From JALHFZ01 sp964483085 (GTDB lineage: Bacteria; Synergistota; Synergistia; Synergistales; Aminobacteriaceae), in contig CAYZZX010000107.1 in the NCBI GenBank assembly GCA_964483085.1, forward strand, positions 1 to 5,189: a stretch of DNA of 5,189 nt. Reading direction: 5' to 3'. Below are positions 1 to 4,938 of this stretch, piece by piece. Positions within the stretch are counted from its first letter, which is position 1. Every line of letters starts with the position of its first letter. The translations under genes were made by a program, and so were the position numbers. Below the pieces are notes generated by a model that saw only the letters and a program-made list of their open reading frames with translations, searched no databases and was not told where the DNA came from.

Positions 1-79
1 GCGGCCCCTCGCAACAATTCACCTCGGGAGATCCTTCGACGGAACCTTCGAGGCCCTTGATCCGGAAAAAAGAATCTGA
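1..79 (+). CDS. C-terminal tail of an unidentified protein (partial)
   Basis: The frame beginning at base 2 is open from the window edge to a TGA at 77-79 and gives a tail ending in HLGRSFDGTFEALDPEKRI. The codons show a mixed but C/G-rich third position like the neighbouring genes. The stop lies 28 bp before a long palindrome, which would make sense for a gene converging on the minus-strand deacylase gene. I do not recognise the protein from about 25 residues. A competing frame starting at base 3 stays open further, but it would translate through the palindrome into a low-complexity K/E-rich stretch, which looks less like a protein. The call rests on position and composition only. Confidence 0.45.
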   Translation, partial: RPLATIHLGRSFDGTFEALDPEKRI

Positions 80-101
80 ACCGAAAAATAAACAGGTTAA
101 G

Positions 102-147
102 ACAGAGAGAGAGAAGGAGAGACCAGCTGGTCTCTCCTTCTCTCTGT
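102..147. terminator. Perfect 38-bp palindrome, probable bidirectional terminator
   Basis: Bases 108-126 are the exact reverse complement of 127-145, centred on CCAGCTGG, giving a 19-bp stem with no spacer. ACA (102-104) and TGT (145-147) could add a few pairs beyond a bulge. It sits between the stop of the left-edge plus-strand gene (79) and the stop of the minus-strand deacylase (148-150), where convergent genes usually share a terminator. The flanks are only moderately T-rich. The minus strand reaches a TTTATTTTT run about 20 nt past the stem, and the plus strand runs into TTCATTTCTTC. It is therefore not a textbook intrinsic terminator in either direction. Confidence 0.6.
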
Positions 148-663
148 TCATTTCTTCAGAGAACACTCCATGCCTGCAGTAATATCCGCCAGATCAGAGG
201 GAGATATGGGAAAAAAAGCATGATCCGTTCCAGCGGCCGCCCAGACGATAGGATATAAAAAAAGATCCTCATCAAGAAAGGCCCGGGGCGGTTCGTCGTA
301 CCCCACGGGAGGAACTCCTCCGGTCCGGAATCCCGACCACTGAAAGACAAAATCGGCGTCAGCCATTCTGATTTTCTTCGCCCCCGCAGCCCTGCGGAGT
401 TTCTTCGAGTCCACCCGGTTCTCTCCGGCCATGAGGACGAGAACAGGCACATCGTCCGCGAGGAAGATCAGGCTCTTGAGAATGTGCTCTTCCGGCGCAC
501 CCACAGCCAAAGCTGCATCTTTTACCGTGGAGATGGAGGCCTCGCAGACCGTCACTTCGATGGAAAAGCCCTTCTCCTGCAGGGACCGCTGCACTTTCTG
601 AACAGCACCAGTCTGTCCGGAGGCGCAACCCACCGGAAAGTCTCTCTTTTCAGGTTGAGTCAT
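148..663 (-). CDS. YbaK/ProX-type aminoacyl-tRNA deacylase (tRNA editing domain)
   Basis: This 171-residue protein matches the free-standing YbaK/EbsC/ProX editing fold. These cytosolic enzymes hydrolyse wrongly charged tRNA, typically Cys- or Ala-tRNA(Pro). Visible family marks are STVKDAA (45-51), a conserved lysine in the ILKSLIF segment (K63, the position of the key lysine in this family), a basic VDSKKLRRAAG stretch (84-94), the GGVPPVG loop (115-121) lining the substrate pocket, and a C-terminal GTDHAFFPISPSDL segment typical of the fold's end. The length is normal for a stand-alone member. The ATG lies 8 nt after the LysR stop and has no clear Shine-Dalgarno, only GCAGAG immediately before it, so translation may depend on coupling to the upstream gene. 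The N-terminal ~18 residues look like a non-conserved extension, and a GTG at codon 11 is an alternative start. Substrate (Cys versus Ala) cannot be told from the sequence. Confidence 0.9.
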   Translation of the reverse strand: MTQPEKRDFPVGCASGQTGAVQKVQRSLQEKGFSIEVTVCEASISTVKDAALAVGAPEEHILKSLIFLADDVPVLVLMAGENRVDSKKLRRAAGAKKIRMADADFVFQWSGFRTGGVPPVGYDEPPRAFLDEDLFLYPIVWAAAGTDHAFFPISPSDLADITAGMECSLKK

Positions 664-671
664 CTCTGCGG

Positions 672-1556
672 TCAGTCCGCGGCCAGAAAGGTCTTCCGCT
701 CGAGAAGAAAATCGAGAAGCATTTCCATAGCCTTCGTGGTCATGGTACCGTGGGTGACGGAATAGGTCCTCATCAGTGCCGGGCGGAAGGGAAGAAGCTT
801 CACACCGGCAACACCCTCACCGGCGAGGCGAGAGATAATTGTTCCCTCAGCGCCGTTCTTCACTGCCTCGATGACGGCGTTCACATGGCCGAACTTCATG
901 TAGACATGCTTTCCCTTGCCCGTATGGGCCTTGAAGGCATCCTCCCATATCCTTGTCGTGGATGACCCTGTCACCCTGCCGACGAGATCGACATTCTCAA
1001 GATCCTTCAGCGAAACGAATTCATTCCCGGCGAGGGGGTGATCCTCTTTCACGAGCAGCACAAGTTCGTCCCGGGCGAAGGGAATGGTGGTGAAGCCCGA
1101 GGCATGCCGCCCGTGTCCGGTGATGGAAACGTCCGTCTCTCTGGTGACGAGCTTCTCGATGGCCTCGCGGGAATCAGAGATACGGACCTCCACCTCGATA
1201 TTGGAGTACAGCTTTCTGAACTCCACCAGAAGGGCCGGAAGGATGTAATCTCCGGGGATCGAGCTTGCGCTGATGCGCACGATGCCCGAAACGTCGTCAG
1301 CGATGTCGGAGAAGTCTCTCTTGATGTCGGCAAGCTGAGAGATGGTCTTCCGCGCGAACTTATAGAGCACTTCCCCCTCGACTGTAAGGTTTGAACACTT
1401 CTGCCCCCGGGCGAAGATTTTCACTCCCATCTCCCGCTCGAGCTTCGCCACGTGCTTGCTCACTGCAGGCTGAGATATTCCCAATGATGCTGCCGCTGCG
1501 GAGATACTTCCCTTCTCCATAACTTCAACAAGACTTTGCAGTTCTCGAAAATCCAA
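672..1556 (-). CDS. LysR-family transcriptional regulator
   Basis: The protein has 294 residues, the usual LysR length. An N-terminal winged helix-turn-helix (about 1-60) carries the classic pattern GSISAAAASLGISQPAVSK (16-34) followed by KLEREMG. A linker helix follows, then a two-lobed effector domain of the periplasmic-binding-protein type from about residue 88 (GIVRISASSIPGDYILP onward). The SIPGDYILP/DSREAIEKL style resembles the CysB/CysL-like branch, including regulators linked to sulfur or selenium metabolism, but no effector can be assigned. The start is TTG at 1554-1556. It is chosen because GGGGAGG lies 8 nt upstream (complement 1565-1571) and MDFRELQSLVEV is the normal family beginning. 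A good promoter lies ~50 nt upstream. The gene is divergent from the XRE cassette and immediately precedes the deacylase. LysR regulators commonly control the divergent unit and themselves, so the XRE operon is the first candidate target (inference). Confidence 0.95.
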   Translation of the reverse strand: MDFRELQSLVEVMEKGSISAAAASLGISQPAVSKHVAKLEREMGVKIFARGQKCSNLTVEGEVLYKFARKTISQLADIKRDFSDIADDVSGIVRISASSIPGDYILPALLVEFRKLYSNIEVEVRISDSREAIEKLVTRETDVSITGHGRHASGFTTIPFARDELVLLVKEDHPLAGNEFVSLKDLENVDLVGRVTGSSTTRIWEDAFKAHTGKGKHVYMKFGHVNAVIEAVKNGAEGTIISRLAGEGVAGVKLLPFRPALMRTYSVTHGTMTTKAMEMLLDFLLERKTFLAAD

Positions 1557-1564
1557 TTATGAAA

Positions 1565-1571
1565 CCTCCCC
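1565..1571 (-). promoter_or_regulatory. Ribosome binding site of the LysR gene (supports TTG start)
   Basis: On the minus strand this reads GGGGAGG and ends 8 nt before TTG at 1556. No in-frame ATG lies nearby that would keep the conserved N-terminal helix, so this site decides the non-ATG start. Confidence 0.8.
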
Positions 1572-1612
1572 GTTTAATTAATGTTTCTTGTTTTATATTA
1601 TTCCCCACATGA

Positions 1613-1641
1613 AGTATATTCCAAAAAGGAAAGAACATCAA
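1613..1641 (-). promoter_or_regulatory. Promoter of the LysR-deacylase unit
   Basis: On the minus strand TTGATG (complement 1636-1641) and TATACT (complement 1613-1618) are separated by exactly 17 nt, close to the sigma-70 consensus. Transcription would begin near 1606, leaving a leader of about 50 nt that ends in the GGGGAGG ribosome binding site. Confidence 0.65.
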
Positions 1642-1677
1642 CAAACTGAAACAAAACTCTTTCTCAACTCATTGCTC

Positions 1678-1705
1678 TTGCACATGGTGTTATCATTGCT
1701 ATAAT
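1678..1705 (+). promoter_or_regulatory. Promoter of the XRE-ImmA-radical SAM cassette
   Basis: TTGCAC (1678-1683) and a perfect TATAAT (1700-1705) are spaced by 16 nt. The predicted start is near 1712, leaving a leader of about 35 nt to the XRE gene. The promoter is strong in sequence, as expected for a unit that needs a repressor to hold it down. Confidence 0.7.
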
Positions 1706-1726
1706 AATACATATGGTGTGAACACA
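1681..1726 (+). promoter_or_regulatory. Candidate operator: repeated CAYATGGTGT and TGTGAACACA palindrome
   Basis: CACATGGTGT (1681-1690) and CATATGGTGT (1710-1719) match at 9 of 10 positions and lie 29 bp apart, one overlapping the -35 box and the other the predicted start site. The second copy runs into the interrupted palindrome TGTG-AA-CACA (1717-1726). A CACATG core also occurs at 1606-1611, at the predicted LysR start site. Placement across the core promoter is what a repressor such as the XRE protein would use. Which protein binds is inference. Confidence 0.4.
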
Positions 1727-1745
1727 TTTTGAGGAGGAATAGATC

Positions 1746-2114
1746 ATGAGCCTCGGTATGAGAATACGAACCCTCCGGAAGGCATTGAGCCTGACACAAC
1801 AGACTCTGGCAGATAAAACCAGCGTAAGCCGCATTTACATTCAGGCTCTCGAGAGCAACAGGAGAATGCCCTCCATGAAACTCCTCTCCCGGCTAGCGGA
1901 AGCACTGGAAGTAGAGGTACAGGATCTGGTCAAAACAGCCTCGTCCCCCTCAGGGCGGCTTCAGCTCGAGGAGGTTTTTCAATCGAGCCCGGAAGTGGAA
2001 GTCTGGTACCGAAGCAAAAAACTCAAGCCCAGGGAGCTGAAATTCGTCGAGAGCCTGATCGATGCCGCAATTTCCCGCTGGGAAGAGGAGGATCGGGCGG
2101 ATGAAAGCGTCTGA
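1746..2114 (+). CDS. XRE-family helix-turn-helix transcriptional regulator
   Basis: This is a 122-residue protein. Residues 5-62 form a Cro/CI-type five-helix DNA-binding domain: MRIRTLRKALSLTQQTLADK, then the recognition helix region TSVSRIYIQALESNRRMPS, then KLLSRLAEALEVEVQDLV. The remaining ~60 residues are a polar, charged tail with no family I recognise. It could be the part contacted or cut by the peptidase encoded next. The ATG has GAGGAGG (1731-1737) 8 nt upstream and a TATAAT promoter. The last 14 nt overlap the start of the ImmA-like gene. As in other XRE-ImmA pairs, the likely role is a repressor of its own operon whose activity is relieved by the metallopeptidase. That role is transferred from family knowledge and not shown here. 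Confidence 0.92.
   Translation: MSLGMRIRTLRKALSLTQQTLADKTSVSRIYIQALESNRRMPSMKLLSRLAEALEVEVQDLVKTASSPSGRLQLEEVFQSSPEVEVWYRSKKLKPRELKFVESLIDAAISRWEEEDRADESV
2085..2091 (+). promoter_or_regulatory. Ribosome binding site of the ImmA/IrrE-like gene
   Basis: GAGGAGG inside the end of the XRE gene lies 9 nt before ATG 2101. This favours that start over the in-frame upstream ATG at 2062, which has no comparable site. Confidence 0.7.
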
Positions 2115-2550
2115 TCCCCGGAGGGACGACAAAGAAGATTTTCAGTATCCTCTCCCTCCGGAATTTTTCCCCTCCTGGGCCCTCCGGCAGGCGAAGGAGT
2201 GGTCGGGCATAGACGAATTCTCTCTTCTCGTCCGGGCCGAGGAGATAACCGCAAAAAAACTCGAGGTCAGCTACGTTCCCCTCCCTGCCGACACATGGGG
2301 GTTTCATCTCCTTCGGGGAAGCCGGGCGGCCTTCTTCATCAACAGCAAACTGCCCCCTCTCTGGAGGCGCTTTGCCCTCTTTCACGAACTCTATCACCTC
2401 CTCGAGCACCGGGGAGGATGCGACTTCTGGGAGCGGACCGCCACCCCCCTCAGCAGCTTCGAACACCAGGCTGATCTCTTCGCCTGGGCAGCAGTCATCA
2501 ACGAATGGAGCACCTGCTGGCAGGAATCCACCGTCGAGGATATGCCGTGA
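2101..2550 (+). CDS. ImmA/IrrE-family zinc metallopeptidase
   Basis: The 149-residue protein carries the hallmark HELYH zinc motif (95-99, from FALFHELYHLLEH) and the downstream E-x-x-A-D-x-F-A segment (EHQADLFA, 121-128), where the glutamate is the third zinc ligand in ImmA/IrrE proteins. All catalytic positions are present (H95, E96, H99, E121). In the more usual form the second motif has Asn where this protein has D125. Residues 25-60 fit the family's N-terminal helical part. Known members (Bacillus ImmA, Deinococcus IrrE/PprI) cleave or inactivate a partner XRE-type repressor on a stress or induction signal. The partner here is almost certainly the XRE protein, whose gene overlaps by 14 nt. 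The 3' end overlaps the radical SAM start by 4 nt. No phage genes are nearby, so this looks like a resident switch and not part of an integrated element. Confidence 0.9.
   Translation: MKASDPRRDDKEDFQYPLPPEFFPSWALRQAKEWSGIDEFSLLVRAEEITAKKLEVSYVPLPADTWGFHLLRGSRAAFFINSKLPPLWRRFALFHELYHLLEHRGGCDFWERTATPLSSFEHQADLFAWAAVINEWSTCWQESTVEDMP
2536..2540 (+). promoter_or_regulatory. Ribosome binding site selecting the GTG start of the radical SAM gene
   Basis: GAGGA lies 6 nt before GTG 2547, inside the end of the peptidase gene. The GTG overlaps the TGA stop of that gene (GTGA), the classic arrangement for translational coupling. Confidence 0.65.
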
Positions 2551-3482
2551 GGACCCTTCCCTTCTTTCTCACCATGGAAGGATGCCCGCGAAGATGCGTT
2601 TACTGTCACCAGGGGGAGATCACGGGGATCTCCAGGGCCCCCTCCCCTGCCGAAGTGAAGCAGACGGCGGCAGAACAGAGAGAACCTTGCGAAGTCTGTT
2701 TTTTCGGCGGAAGCTTCACCTGTCTTCCCTCCGCGCTGCAGCGGGAATACCTTGATGCAGCCCTTTCCGCACCGGCCGGAAGCATTCTCCGCTTCTCCAC
2801 CCACCCCGAATGTATAACAGAAGAAACTCTCGGGCTTCTTGCATCCTATCCAGTACGCATGATTGAACTGGGGATTTCATCCCTTGATGACAGAGTGCTG
2901 GCCCGGTGCCGGCGGGGATATTCTTCCCGGTCTGCCCTTGAGGCCATGAGAAGAGTGCTGGACAGCGGCTTCCTGCTGGGAGCCCAGATGATGATCGGAC
3001 TTCCTGAACAGACGGAGGGAAGCTCTCTGGACGACCTTGACCTCATCGCTGAACTGAAGGCTCCCTCCCCTCCGACCCTCAGGATCTACCCCTGCCTCGT
3101 GCTTGAAGGAACGTCCCTCGCGCAGTCGTGGCGAGAGGGGACATATACCCCTCTTCCGGTCGATCATGCCGCCCGCTGGGCAGGCAGACTGCTTCTGCGG
3201 GCGGAAACCCTGGGTTTCCCCGTTCAGCGCATCGGACTTCAGGAGACAGAAAGCCTGTCAAAATCGGTGCTTGCCGGCCCCCACCACCCCGCCCTCGGAG
3301 AGCTGGCCCGTTCGGCGGCCCTGGCCCTTCGGCTGAGCGAAGTAAGACCGCAAGGCCCCTGGCGGATAGAAAAAGAAAAAATCTCCTGGCTGCGGGGACA
3401 CGGAAAATTCGGCATTGGCCTTCTTCAGGAGATCACAGGCCTTTCTGCCGCTGAAGTCGAAAAAAGAATACAGTACGCATAA
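2547..3482 (+). CDS. Elp3/HemN-like radical SAM protein
   Basis: From the GTG start the protein has 311 residues. The 4Fe-4S cluster motif CPRRCVYC (C13, C17, C20) opens it, directly after the TLPFFLTMEG strand and followed by HQGEITG. Next come FFGGSFTCLP (GGSFT 54-58, SAM-contacting), RFSTHPECI and IELGISSLDDRVLARCRRGY, all signatures of the Elp3-type branch of COG1243-like radical SAM proteins. The C-terminal AGPHHPALGEL segment is typical of the short bacterial members. The GNAT acetyltransferase domain of full Elp3 is absent, so wobble-uridine carboxymethylation by the Elongator route is unlikely to be the reaction; the substrate is unknown. The family normally begins 10-12 residues before the first cysteine, which supports GTG 2547 over the in-frame ATG at 2505. 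It is translationally coupled to the peptidase gene. HemN-like coproporphyrinogen oxidase is less likely because of the different motif spacing and tail. Confidence 0.88.
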   Translation: MRTLPFFLTMEGCPRRCVYCHQGEITGISRAPSPAEVKQTAAEQREPCEVCFFGGSFTCLPSALQREYLDAALSAPAGSILRFSTHPECITEETLGLLASYPVRMIELGISSLDDRVLARCRRGYSSRSALEAMRRVLDSGFLLGAQMMIGLPEQTEGSSLDDLDLIAELKAPSPPTLRIYPCLVLEGTSLAQSWREGTYTPLPVDHAARWAGRLLLRAETLGFPVQRIGLQETESLSKSVLAGPHHPALGELARSAALALRLSEVRPQGPWRIEKEKISWLRGHGKFGIGLLQEITGLSAAEVEKRIQYA

Positions 3483-3529
3483 ACCCCTCCCGATAAAACA
3501 CCCCTTACCCTTCAAAAGAGAAATTCCAA

Positions 3530-3558
3530 TTGACGAAACCTCTTCTCTGCAATAAACT
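3530..3558 (+). promoter_or_regulatory. Promoter of the RpiR-family gene
   Basis: TTGACG (3530-3535) and TAAACT (3553-3558) are spaced by exactly 17 nt. The start would lie near 3565, leaving a leader of about 45 nt. No hairpin terminator is visible between 3483 and 3530, so some read-through from the radical SAM gene is possible. Confidence 0.6.
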
Positions 3559-3609
3559 GAAATCACAAATGCCTGCTCAAAATAGCATTCAGTTCAGGAG
3601 GTATCTTCC

Positions 3610-4494
3610 ATGGAAAGTTCGGAACTTCAGGCCATGCTCCGCGAAAAAATGGAAAACATGCCCACCAAGGCCCGCCGGGTCGTGGAATACCTTCTCTCCA
3701 ACACCCGGGAGGCGGCCTTTCTCTCCATAGGAGAGGTGGCGGAAAAACTCGAGGTCTCAAAAGCCCAGCTCGTACGGGTCTCTCGAATGGTGGGGTTCAA
3801 GGGGTATGCCGACCTGAAAAATTCCCTTCAGAACACTGTCCTTGAACAGGTGAACCCCTCGGCCCTTCTGGGAAAGATCATGAAAAATCGCCAGGACCTT
3901 CCGGGGGAAATCCTCCGGCTGGAGCATGCCAATCTCGATGATACCTGGAACCAGCTCAAGCCAAAGGATATTGTGGCCTTCTGCGGAATGGTGAAAAAAG
4001 CAAACATGGTCTACTGCATGGGGTGGGGTATCTCCTCCATCCTTGCGGAGGCTCTGTACACTCGTCTTCTTGAGATGGGAATCCGGGGAGTTCTCATGAA
4101 ACGGGGGTCCCTTGCCCTCATCGAGCAGGCCCGGACGGTCACCAAGGGAGACCTCATCGTGGTCTGCGAACTGCCAAGCTACGTCATTGAAGTGACGGAA
4201 TCCATTCAGAAAGCGGCGGCCAACGGCGCGACCGTCATCACCATAACGGACAGTCCCGCTGCCCCGGTCTGTCAGTATTCGGACCTCTCCTTCTTCGTCA
4301 GCGACACGAGCCCCACCTTCGGCAGCAGCATCGTCGGACCGGCCTTCCTCATTCATATCCTCACATCCGTCCTCGGCGTCAACCTCGGCGAAAAGGTAAA
4401 GGCAGCCCTCGAAGATCAGGAACAAGGCCTTCAGGACGAACGGATCTACTACCCCGCCTACGGCCTGAGATATTCCCAGGACAAGGGCGAATAA
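3610..4494 (+). CDS. MurR/RpiR-family regulator (HTH + SIS domain)
   Basis: The protein has 294 residues. The N-terminal HTH_6 domain (about 1-77) includes MPTKARRVVEYLLSN, then FLSIGEVAEKLEVSKAQLVRVSRMVGFKGYADLK (37-70), the standard RpiR helix-turn-helix. A SIS fold follows at about 125-265, with YCMGWGISSILAEAL (135-149) as its first glycine-rich turn and GATVITITDS (206-215) as a later strand. In sugar-phosphate-sensing relatives the loop after the GDLIVV strand usually reads like S-x-S-G-x-T. Here it is CELPSY (186-191), so the ligand may not be a phosphosugar. AGGAGGT (3596-3602) lies 7 nt before the ATG, and a promoter lies ~50 nt further up. RpiR proteins normally regulate adjacent catabolic genes, and here the only close neighbours are the convergent cupins and the upstream cassette. 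The target is unknown. Confidence 0.93.
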   Translation: MESSELQAMLREKMENMPTKARRVVEYLLSNTREAAFLSIGEVAEKLEVSKAQLVRVSRMVGFKGYADLKNSLQNTVLEQVNPSALLGKIMKNRQDLPGEILRLEHANLDDTWNQLKPKDIVAFCGMVKKANMVYCMGWGISSILAEALYTRLLEMGIRGVLMKRGSLALIEQARTVTKGDLIVVCELPSYVIEVTESIQKAAANGATVITITDSPAAPVCQYSDLSFFVSDTSPTFGSSIVGPAFLIHILTSVLGVNLGEKVKAALEDQEQGLQDERIYYPAYGLRYSQDKGE

Positions 4495-4502
4495 AAAGCA
4501 CG

Positions 4503-4532
4503 AAAAAAAGCCGGGAGAACGTACCCCGGCTT
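4503..4532 (-). terminator. Intrinsic terminator of the cupin operon, shared with the RpiR gene
   Basis: AAGCCGGG (4508-4515) and CCCGGCTT (4525-4532) form an 8-bp GC-rich stem with a 9-nt loop. Read on the minus strand, the stem runs into seven Ts (complement 4503-4509), giving a textbook factor-independent terminator 53 nt after the cupin stop. On the plus strand it lies 13 nt after the RpiR stop but is followed by TTAATCTCAC, so it would be weaker in that direction. Confidence 0.85.
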
Positions 4533-4585
4533 AATCTCACGAATGTTTTGTCTACAGGGTACGTCGGAACAACAGTGCAGGGTCT

Positions 4586-4924
4586 TTACCCCTCTTTCAC
4601 CACAGTCAGAAGCATCTTGAATCGAGTGACAGATTTCACGCCGTGAGGAATCCCCGCGGGCATCACGATCCCCTCCCCGGCCTTTGCCCGGTAGGGTTTT
4701 CCGTCGATGGTGATCTCAGCTTCGCCGTCCAGAATGACGGCCATGGCATCTCCCGGAGCCGAGTGGGTGCTGACCCCTTCTCCTTCGTCAAAAGCAAAGA
4801 GGGTGACCCCTACTCCGGGTTTCTGGGCGAGGGTCAGGCTTGCCACCTTCCCCTTCTGGTACTCCACCAGGTCCGCCAGGACGAAGGGTACGCTGTGTTC
4901 TACATTTTTTATAAGCACTGACAT
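4586..4924 (-). CDS. Small single-domain cupin protein
   Basis: This is a 112-residue cupin_2-type beta barrel. Motif 1 is reduced to TLFAFDEGEGVSTHSAPGDAMAV..LDG, with one metal-ligand histidine (H54) and D59 in the GDAM segment, where canonical cupins have HxH and a glutamate. Motif 2 is complete: GEGIVMPAGIPHGV (83-96, H94). This pattern is common in short cupins of anaerobic bacteria, whose function is mostly unknown. Candidate roles are small-molecule binding, isomerisation or sensing. The ATG follows AAAGGAG with 8 nt spacing. The gene begins 14 nt after the stop of a second, related cupin and is followed by a strong terminator, so it is the last gene of that operon. It is likely cytosolic, as no signal peptide is visible. 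Confidence 0.9.
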   Translation of the reverse strand: MSVLIKNVEHSVPFVLADLVEYQKGKVASLTLAQKPGVGVTLFAFDEGEGVSTHSAPGDAMAVILDGEAEITIDGKPYRAKAGEGIVMPAGIPHGVKSVTRFKMLLTVVKEG

Positions 4925-4938
4925 AATTTATTCTCCTT

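Noticed and set aside
3..182. An open plus-strand frame running from the left edge through the palindrome
   Set aside because: Its translation across the palindrome is low-complexity and it overlaps the end of the deacylase gene. The frame ending at 79 has more protein-like content.
2023..2466. A 147-codon minus-strand frame opposite the XRE and peptidase genes
   Set aside because: It is proline/arginine/glycine-rich with no recognisable motif, and lies opposite frames carrying the HTH and HELYH motifs.
1746..2550. XRE plus ImmA pair as the immunity/excision region of a prophage or integrative element
   Set aside because: No integrase, excisionase, attachment-site repeats or phage structural genes are visible, and the flanking genes look chromosomal. 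An element boundary outside the window cannot be excluded.
1746..2550. XRE plus ImmA pair as a classical toxin-antitoxin system
   Set aside because: The second gene has all the zinc-peptidase residues of ImmA/IrrE and no RelE, HipA, RES or similar toxin motif, so a repressor/protease switch explains it better.
3483..3529. A terminator after the radical SAM gene
   Set aside because: I found no inverted repeat followed by a T-tract in this stretch.
3757..4425. A 222-codon open frame on the minus strand, antisense to the RpiR gene
   Set aside because: The plus-strand frame has clear HTH and SIS domain motifs, a ribosome binding site and a promoter. The antisense frame gives an unrecognisable composition and is a by-product of the GC-rich codon pattern.
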